29,178 bases of DNA from Cellvibrio sp. (GTDB lineage: Bacteria > Pseudomonadota > Gammaproteobacteria > Pseudomonadales > Cellvibrionaceae), in assembly GCA_021323495.1 (NCBI GenBank), contig JAJQJO010000009.1:1-29178 (forward strand), written 5' to 3'. The notes beneath the pieces are model-generated. The model was given only the letters and a program-made list of their open reading frames with translations, was not told the origin of the DNA and made no database searches. The position numbers and the translations under genes were made by a program. How positions within the stretch are numbered: position 1 is the first letter of the stretch; every line of letters begins with the position of its first letter. Positions 23,815 to 29,178 of the stretch are shown here, one piece after another.

Positions 23815-23960
23815 TTTAAATCGTAGTTGGATTTCCGTTTATTTCCACGCCACAGAAAGAACATTTTGTTTTATTTTGACGATAAATGCGCCAAAAGCTG
23901 ATTTATTTCTTATATCAACCGTTTACCATGTGACCGTTAGCGATAAAGCGAGGAAATTCT

Positions 23961-24773
23961 ATGCCCGAGTTACCCGAAGTCGAAACCACCCTGCGCGGCA
24001 TTGCACCTCACGTGGTTGGGCAAAAAGTGACGGGGATTGTCATTCGACAGCCGCGTTTGCGCTGGCCAATTACGGTCGGTTTTGCAGAAGCGGCCGCTGG
24101 GCGGCGGCTGGTAAATGCCTCGCGACGCGGCAAGTATTTGTTGTTGGACTTTGGCAATGGCCATGCGCTTATCCATTTGGGCATGTCGGGCAGCTTGCGC
24201 ATCGTCAAAACAGATGAGCCGCCTTCATTTCACGATCACTTTGATCTGGTGTTTGGCAAACTCGCGCTGCGCTACTGCGATCCGCGTCGTTTTGGCTGTT
24301 TACTCTGGATCGAAGAGAAGCCTGAGCTACACAAATTGCTGGTAGATTTGGGGCCGGAACCGCTCACCGATACGTTCACCGCAGATTATCTTTACGCGCG
24401 CACGCGCAAGCGCAGCCAGGCAGTCAAGCAATTCATCATGGATAGTAAAATTGTGGTGGGCGTGGGAAATATCTACGCCAATGAATCCCTGTTTATGGCG
24501 GGCATAAAACCCACCCGCAAAGCGGGAACCCTGACGCGCAAAAATTGTGAAGATCTGGTGCGCGATATCAAATTTGTTTTGCAGCGCTCGATTGATCAAG
24601 GTGGGACAACATTGCGCGACTTTGTCGGAGGCGATGGCAAACCTGGTTATTTCAAGCAGGAATTACTTGTCTATGGTCGCGGCGGTGAGCCGTGCAACCT
24701 GTGTAAAAAGCCGCTAAAAGAGGTGCGCATAAATGATCGCACCACGGTGTATTGCGTGGATTGCCAGAGATAA
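23961..24773 (+). CDS. mutM: Formamidopyrimidine-DNA glycosylase (Fpg/MutM)
   Basis: A 270-residue base-excision repair enzyme removing 8-oxoguanine and FapyG and cutting the abasic site. P2 and E3 after Met removal form the catalytic N terminus (MPELPEVET), K58 in RRGKYLLLD contacts DNA, VGNIYANE belongs to the helix-two-turn-helix, and C245, C248, C265 and C268 form the zinc finger with R260 in its loop. Nothing is missing and the length is standard. ATG 23961 follows GAGGAAA. It converges on coaD with only 20 bp between stops and no visible terminator. Confidence 0.97.
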   Translation: MPELPEVETTLRGIAPHVVGQKVTGIVIRQPRLRWPITVGFAEAAAGRRLVNASRRGKYLLLDFGNGHALIHLGMSGSLRIVKTDEPPSFHDHFDLVFGKLALRYCDPRRFGCLLWIEEKPELHKLLVDLGPEPLTDTFTADYLYARTRKRSQAVKQFIMDSKIVVGVGNIYANESLFMAGIKPTRKAGTLTRKNCEDLVRDIKFVLQRSIDQGGTTLRDFVGGDGKPGYFKQELLVYGRGGEPCNLCKKPLKEVRINDRTTVYCVDCQR

Positions 24774-24793
24774 GAGTGTGGGATTTCGCCGGT

Positions 24794-25273
24794 CTACTTG
24801 GCGAATTTGAGTTTCAGCGCGGCTTCGACCGGGCCGGCGACAAATTTACTGACATCGCCGCCGAGAAAGGCAATCTCGCGCACGATGGACGAGGAAATAT
24901 AAGAAAGGTGTTCGGCTGGAGTCAGGAAAATACTCTCCATGGTTGGCGCCAGTGCGCGGTTCATGTTCGCCAATTGGAACTCGTATTCAAAGTCGGATAC
25001 CGCGCGCAACCCCCGCAATACCGCTTGGGCATTTTGCTGGCGCACAAATTCCACCAACAAAATATCAAAGCCACACACACTTACATTGGGCACATGGGCC
25101 AAGGTTTCCTGTGCTAGTGCGACCCGCTCGTCCAGGGTAAATAGCGGGTTTTTGCGATTGCTCGCCGCCACTGCCACTATCACCTTGTCGAATAAACGGC
25201 AGGCGCGCTCAACCAAGTCGATATGGCCATTGGTAATGGGGTCGAAAGTACCTGGGTAGACCACTGTGCGCAT
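24794..25273 (-). CDS. coaD: Phosphopantetheine adenylyltransferase (CoaD)
   Basis: A 159-residue nucleotidyltransferase joining ATP and 4'-phosphopantetheine to dephospho-CoA, the fourth step of CoA synthesis. GTFDPITNGH (8-17) is the T/HxGH motif, followed by RGLRAVSDFEYE and the C-terminal YISSSIVRE. ATG 25273 gives the standard N terminus (MRTVVYPGTFDP); an in-frame TTG at 25321 would add 16 unmatched residues. Together with coaBC at 18445-19647 the window holds two CoA genes at separate loci. It lies 95 bp after rsmD on the same strand. Confidence 0.97.
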   Translation of the reverse strand: MRTVVYPGTFDPITNGHIDLVERACRLFDKVIVAVAASNRKNPLFTLDERVALAQETLAHVPNVSVCGFDILLVEFVRQQNAQAVLRGLRAVSDFEYEFQLANMNRALAPTMESIFLTPAEHLSYISSSIVREIAFLGGDVSKFVAGPVEAALKLKFAK

Positions 25274-25368
25274 AGGAGTATTCCGTGGTAGATGCCGGTC
25301 GGCGAGGCGCGCATGGTACAAAATTCACCGGTTACTGGCCAGCGAGAACGCCATCACATTGCATCAGT

Positions 25369-26004
25369 TTAGTTGTTATCCGTTGGGGTATGGCGATGAT
25401 ACAGGCGGAAGCTGACTTGACCGGCCTGTTTGACGCGGTGCAATTGCCAATTGGCGGGCAGTTGCAGTTGTGCATCGCGGGGTGCTTCCAGGTAAATCAC
25501 AGCGTTATCTCCCAGCCAATTGTGGTGCTCCAGTGCGGCGGCAATTGGCTCCCACAAATCGAGGGCAAAGGGCGGATCGATAAACACGATATCGAACCTA
25601 TGCGGTGCTGGTTGCTGGTTGAGCCGTTGCAAACTATCTACTTGTTCGACCCGGCCATTGTGCGCCTGCAGCAATTGCAAATTGTTTATCAATTGATGCG
25701 CGGCGGCTGCATTTTTTTCTAACAACAAACTGAATTGGGCTCCGCGTGATAAAGCTTCCAGCCCCAATGCACCCGATCCCGCAAACAAATCCAGACAATA
25801 TGCGCCCTGGATATCCGGTGCCAACCAGTTGAACAATGTTTCGCGGATCCGATCACCGGTTGGACGCAGGCCATCGACATCGGGAAAGGTGAGTTTGCGC
25901 CCACGCCACAGGCCGCCAATAATACGTAACTGGTTATTGCCAATGGGCTTGTTGTTGCCAGCGCTTTTGGCGGCGAATTTTGCGACAAGTTTGGACAAAG
26001 GCAT
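25369..26004 (-). CDS. rsmD: 16S rRNA (guanine-966-N2)-methyltransferase (RsmD)
   Basis: A 211-residue SAM-dependent methyltransferase acting on G966 of 16S rRNA. LRIIGGLWRGRKL (26-38) and RPTGDRIRETLFNWL (47-61) are RsmD-typical, DLFAGSGALG (72-81) binds SAM, and DPPF (143-146) is the amino-methyltransferase catalytic motif. The start is ATG 26004 after a weak AGAGAA. It is divergent from ftsY, the usual arrangement in gammaproteobacteria. The first 24 residues are poorly conserved and could be a lineage extension. Confidence 0.95.
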   Translation of the reverse strand: MPLSKLVAKFAAKSAGNNKPIGNNQLRIIGGLWRGRKLTFPDVDGLRPTGDRIRETLFNWLAPDIQGAYCLDLFAGSGALGLEALSRGAQFSLLLEKNAAAAHQLINNLQLLQAHNGRVEQVDSLQRLNQQPAPHRFDIVFIDPPFALDLWEPIAAALEHHNWLGDNAVIYLEAPRDAQLQLPANWQLHRVKQAGQVSFRLYHRHTPTDNN

Positions 26005-26053
26005 TTCTCTATCAACGAATCAGAAGTGGTAGGATAGCGGCTTTGTTGAATTT

Positions 26054-26071
26054 GCAGAATCACTATTCTGC
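26054..26071. repeat. Perfect inverted repeat between rsmD and ftsY
   Basis: GCAGAAT (26054-26060) and ATTCTGC (26065-26071) are perfectly complementary around CACT. It lies 53 bp before the ftsY start, so it could be an operator or a leader hairpin; no U tract follows, so it is not a terminator. Confidence 0.4.
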
Positions 26072-26123
26072 GTGCGCGTACTACCCCGGTACTAACAGTC
26101 CCCTAGCTCACCAGACCAACACT

Positions 26124-27206
26124 ATGTTTTTCAATCTGTTTAAAAAATCCGAAAAGCCCGACGCCGAAACTCCACCTGCAAGCGAATCGCCAGCCACTGC
26201 CGTACCAGAGGTGGAACTTACCCCGGAACAAGCACCTGCGGCGGTGGCAGAAACTGCGGAGGCACCCACCACCAAGCTCGGCTTCTTTGCCCGCATCAAA
26301 AAAGGCTTAAGCCGCACCAGCAGCAACTTCGCGGAAGGGCTGGGCAATCTGTTTCTCGGCCGTAAAACCATCGATGAAGACCTGTTTGAGGAGCTGGAAA
26401 CCCAGCTGTTAGTAGCTGATGTCGGGATGGAAGCGACCAGTGAAATTATCGACAGCCTTACCGCTCGTGTTGCACGCAAGCAGCTCAATGATGTGGATAC
26501 GCTCTATCAAGCCCTGCGTGAGCAGCTCACCGATTTGTTACGCCCGGTGGAACGACCGCTGGTAATTGATAGCAATAAGCAGCCCTACGTAATCCTCGTG
26601 GTCGGGGTGAATGGGGTGGGCAAAACCACTACGATCGGGAAACTCGCCAAGCGCCTGCAAAGCGAGGGCAAAAAAGTCATGTTGGCGGCGGGGGATACAT
26701 TCCGCGCGGCGGCAGTCGAACAACTGCAAGTATGGGGCGAGCGGAATAACGTTCCTGTAATCGCCCAACATACGGGGGCGGATTCTGCTTCGGTAATTTA
26801 TGACGCACTTAATGCCGCCAAAGCACGTGGAATCGATGTCATCATCGCCGACACCGCTGGCCGACTGCACAATAAAAACCATTTGATGGATGAGCTGTCC
26901 AAGGTCAAGCGTGTCATGGCCAAGCTCGACGATTCAGCGCCGCATGAAGTGTTATTGGTGCTGGATGCGGGTACTGGTCAAAATGCAGTGAACCAAGCCG
27001 AGCAGTTCCGCGATGCGGCGGGCGTTACCGGACTTGTACTGACCAAACTTGATGGCACGGCCAAAGGCGGGGTGATCTTTGCCCTGAGCAAAAAATTTGC
27101 GTTGCCGGTGCGTTTTATTGGCGTCGGTGAAGCTATTGATGACTTGCAGCCCTTTGCGGCTGAACCCTTTATCAAAGCACTGTTTAACCAAGCGGATGCT
27201 TCTTAA
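26124..27206 (+). CDS. ftsY: Signal recognition particle receptor FtsY
   Basis: A 360-residue GTPase that receives SRP-bound ribosomes at the inner membrane for co-translational insertion. Residues 1-50 form a short acidic, Ala/Pro-rich region behind a basic MFFNLFKKSEK start; the NG domain (about 55-360) has GVNGVGKTTT (161-170), DTFRAAAVEQL, DTAGR (243-247), TKLDG (307-311) and GVGE (333-336). The start is ATG 26124, since the in-frame extension upstream lies over the rsmD promoter region. The A domain is much shorter than in E. coli, as is common outside enterics. It is followed by ftsE after 23 bp. Confidence 0.96.
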   Translation: MFFNLFKKSEKPDAETPPASESPATAVPEVELTPEQAPAAVAETAEAPTTKLGFFARIKKGLSRTSSNFAEGLGNLFLGRKTIDEDLFEELETQLLVADVGMEATSEIIDSLTARVARKQLNDVDTLYQALREQLTDLLRPVERPLVIDSNKQPYVILVVGVNGVGKTTTIGKLAKRLQSEGKKVMLAAGDTFRAAAVEQLQVWGERNNVPVIAQHTGADSASVIYDALNAAKARGIDVIIADTAGRLHNKNHLMDELSKVKRVMAKLDDSAPHEVLLVLDAGTGQNAVNQAEQFRDAAGVTGLVLTKLDGTAKGGVIFALSKKFALPVRFIGVGEAIDDLQPFAAEPFIKALFNQADAS

Positions 27207-27229
27207 TAAAATAGCAAACAGGGCTTGTT

Positions 27230-27898
27230 GTGATTCGATTTGAGACCGTAAGCAAACGTTATGACACCGGCTATGAAGCTTTGGCGCGAGTGGATTTTGA
27301 AGTGGAGGCCGGGGAAATGCTGTTTCTTACCGGCCACTCAGGTGCCGGTAAAAGTACCCTGATGAAGCTCATCATGTTGATGGAACAGCCCTCTAACGGC
27401 CATGTGTATGTCGATGGACATCATTTGGCACGTCTGCCGAAAAGCCAGATCCCATACTTCCGCCGCAATATAGGCGTTGTCTTCCAAAATCACCAATTGC
27501 TGTTTGACCGCACGGTGTACGACAACGTCGCCTTGCCGCTGCAAGTGGCGGGTTATCCTTATCAGGAGATCGGCAAGCGTGTGCGCGCCGCCCTGGACAA
27601 AGTAGATCTGCTCGACAAAGAGCGTTGCAATCCAGTGGTCTTGTCCGGCGGGGAGCAGCAGCGCGTAGGTATCGCCCGCGCAGTGGTCAATAAACCGACC
27701 CTACTATTGGCGGATGAGCCAACCGGTAACCTCGACCCGGAGTTATCCAACGAAATCATGACCTTGTTCCGTCAGTTTAACGAAGTGGGCACAACAGTGA
27801 TGATCGCTACCCACGATATTGAGTTGCTCAAACGCATGAACAAACGGGTACTTGGTTTGGTTCAAGGCAAGCTTGTGCATGATGGGGTGCTCTGGTGA
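27230..27898 (+). CDS. ftsE: Cell division ATP-binding protein FtsE
   Basis: A 222-residue ABC ATPase. Walker A GHSGAGKST (35-43), Q-loop FQNHQLL (85-91), signature LSGGEQQR (138-145), Walker B LLLADEPTGNLD and the switch H in ATHD are all intact. With FtsX it forms a complex that activates periplasmic peptidoglycan hydrolases through EnvC-type partners during division; it does not transport a solute. The start codon is GTG 27230 after CAGGG. The stop overlaps the ftsX GTG as GTGA, so translation is coupled. Confidence 0.96.
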   Translation: MIRFETVSKRYDTGYEALARVDFEVEAGEMLFLTGHSGAGKSTLMKLIMLMEQPSNGHVYVDGHHLARLPKSQIPYFRRNIGVVFQNHQLLFDRTVYDNVALPLQVAGYPYQEIGKRVRAALDKVDLLDKERCNPVVLSGGEQQRVGIARAVVNKPTLLLADEPTGNLDPELSNEIMTLFRQFNEVGTTVMIATHDIELLKRMNKRVLGLVQGKLVHDGVLW

Positions 27899-28965
27899 AA
27901 TCAAATCGACCTTCCAAACCCGAGCGGCGCCCCAATCGTATGGGTGCCAGCGTTGATACCCGCAGTGATCGGCTGCGCCGCGAACCGCCACGTACAGAAA
28001 ATACCCGTCCGCAGGGTGCGGTACAGAGTCACATGTCCTGGCGTGACAAGTTCGATGCCTGGAGCGCTCATCACAGCAACTCTGCGATTGAAAGCCTGTT
28101 GCGCCTGCTAGACACTCCTTTGCAAAGCTTGATGACCTGGTTGGTCATTGCCATTGCCATTGCGTTGCCGGCAGCGCTGTTTGTGGTATTTAACAATGTG
28201 CAGCAAATTGGCCAGAGCTGGCAGGATTCCAGCCAGATTTCGGTATTCCTGAAAAAGGATGCTACTGCTAACCAGGCCCAGGATCTACGCGGCCGCTGGG
28301 CCAAGCGCCCGGACGTAGCCCAGGCGACTTATGTATCGCCCGACCAGGCGTTGGAAGAATTCAAGTTGGGGTCGGGGCTGGGTGAGCTGGCTAATCATCT
28401 CGATGAAAACCCGTTACCGGCGGTGATCCTTATCAAACCTAAAATCGGTGGCAATACACCCGATGCACTTACTTCCCTGCAGCAGTCGCTGGTCGCCGAT
28501 CCACTGGTGGCCGACGTGCGCCTGGACATGCTCTGGGTAAAACGCCTGCATCAATTTATCACGGTGGCGGAGCGGTTCGTGGTCGCCCTGGCGGGGCTTT
28601 TAGCTTTGGGCGTTTTACTGGTGATCGGCAATACCATCCGTATGGCGATAGAAAACCGGCGCGATGAAATCGTGGTTGTGAAACTGGTGGGCGCCACTGA
28701 CGCTTATGTGCGCCGTCCTTTTCTGTACACAGGTCTTTGGTATGGAGTGGGTGGCGGCATAGTTGCAGCGATCCTGCTGGCAATTGGTTTTTGGTGGTTA
28801 TCGGTGCCTGTTACAAAGCTCGCTGACTTATATCAAAGTAGTTTTCGATTACAGAGCCTGGATTTTATCGAAAGCTTGCAGCTGATTTTGATTGCCGGGT
28901 TAACCGGCTTATTGGGAGCCTGGATCGCAGTAGCGCGGCACTTATATTTGATCCAGCCGCGTTGA
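27895..28965 (+). CDS. ftsX: Cell division protein FtsX
   Basis: A 356-residue inner-membrane partner of FtsE. A long basic cytoplasmic N terminus (1 to about 75) precedes four membrane helices at about 79-101, 226-246, 281-303 and 327-348; the large periplasmic loop (about 105-222) contacts the amidase activator, and IENRRDEIVVVKLVGATDAYVRRPF-like residues after the second helix (about 252-276) are the family motif. The start is GTG 27895, overlapping ftsE. The N-terminal tail is richer in Arg and Pro than in E. coli but of a size seen in Pseudomonas. rpoH follows after 118 bp. Confidence 0.95.
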   Translation: MKSNRPSKPERRPNRMGASVDTRSDRLRREPPRTENTRPQGAVQSHMSWRDKFDAWSAHHSNSAIESLLRLLDTPLQSLMTWLVIAIAIALPAALFVVFNNVQQIGQSWQDSSQISVFLKKDATANQAQDLRGRWAKRPDVAQATYVSPDQALEEFKLGSGLGELANHLDENPLPAVILIKPKIGGNTPDALTSLQQSLVADPLVADVRLDMLWVKRLHQFITVAERFVVALAGLLALGVLLVIGNTIRMAIENRRDEIVVVKLVGATDAYVRRPFLYTGLWYGVGGGIVAAILLAIGFWWLSVPVTKLADLYQSSFRLQSLDFIESLQLILIAGLTGLLGAWIAVARHLYLIQPR

Positions 28966-29012
28966 CAGCCGGCCCGGTAACGTCTTTTCGAGGTGCAATA
29001 TCCCCGTAAAGT

Positions 29013-29056
29013 GAACTTTTTCGGCGTTGGCACAACCAATAAGTGAATGGTACACT
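29013..29056 (+). promoter_or_regulatory. rpoH promoter region
   Basis: TTGGCA (29027-29032) and TACACT (29051-29056), 18 bp apart, form a plausible sigma-70 promoter, with a start near 29063. Overlapping it, GAACTTTTT at 29013-29021 resembles a sigma-E -35 element, but its expected -10 region (CCAAT) is a poor match. Confidence 0.5.
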
Positions 29057-29083
29057 CGGGCAATATTGAAAATGGAGGTAAAC

Positions 29084-29178
29084 ATGAGCACAAGCACAAG
29101 TCTGCAACCTATTGGCATTCTCGCCCCCGGTGCAAACCTGAATGCCTATGTTCAGGCGGTCAGTAGCTTCTCTATCCT
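29084..29178 (+). CDS. rpoH: RNA polymerase heat-shock sigma factor RpoH (3' partial)
   Basis: Only the first 31 codons are present before the window ends. ATG 29084 follows a strong GGAGG at 29074-29078. The N terminus, with LQPIGILAPGANLNAYVQ, resembles Pseudomonas-type RpoH, and the position after ftsX is the conserved rpoH locus in gammaproteobacteria. The conserved sigma regions lie beyond the window, so the call rests on the N terminus and context. The protein directs RNA polymerase to heat-shock genes. Confidence 0.88.
   Translation, partial: MSTSTSLQPIGILAPGANLNAYVQAVSSFSI

Overview
The window looks like chromosomal DNA from a gammaproteobacterium of the Cellvibrionaceae / Pseudomonadales type, with Cellvibrio the most likely genus. 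This rests on gene content and order recalled from relatives, not on a search. A crc gene divergent from pyrE, the coaBC-algC-argB block, metX-metW-DUF4426-rdgB-hemW, and rsmD/ftsY-ftsE-ftsX-rpoH are all arranged as in Pseudomonas and its relatives. An aryl polyene (APE) pigment locus and a PEP-CTERM surface protein are added.

Layout. Positions 1-7052 hold the 3' end of an APE operon on the + strand: an MMPL/RND exporter (5' end outside the window), a halogenase-like flavoenzyme, a DUF3261 lipoprotein, then ketosynthase, dehydratase, ketoreductase and ketosynthase in the order apeO-P-Q-R. The last five genes overlap or nearly touch. Positions 7181-11333 (+) hold metX, metW, a DUF4426 protein, rdgB and hemW. 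A Tat-exported Dabb-domain protein follows and converges on crc (-) at a bidirectional terminator. Past the crc/pyrE divergent region come pyrE and a DUF4124 coiled-coil protein (+), which converge on the minus-strand operon coaBC-algC-argB-slmA (19647 down to 14287). radC, rpmB and rpmG (+) are followed by an HDOD-GAF protein (+), a PEP-CTERM protein (-), mutM (+), coaD (-), rsmD (-), and the ftsY-ftsE-ftsX group (+) leading into the start of rpoH.

How the genes work together. The APE genes extend and reduce an aryl-primed polyene on carrier proteins and export it to the outer membrane; the flavoenzyme keeps the WxWxIP signature of flavin-dependent halogenases, so a halogenated pigment is possible. 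The rest is mostly housekeeping: methionine, arginine, pyrimidine and coenzyme A synthesis, nucleotide and DNA repair, division and ribosomal proteins.

Most interesting signals. (1) A near-consensus sigma-54 promoter and a perfect CRP/Vfr palindrome upstream of the PEP-CTERM gene. (2) Tandem A-rich Hfq/Crc-type motifs just before the ribosome binding site of the APE flavoenzyme, in a genome that carries crc. (3) A structured 5' leader before rpmB with a terminator-like hairpin and competing helices. (4) Absence of dut from its usual place between coaBC and algC. (5) A membrane-anchored, doubled-length phosphomannomutase. I saw no tRNA, rRNA, CRISPR array, insertion sequence or prophage gene.
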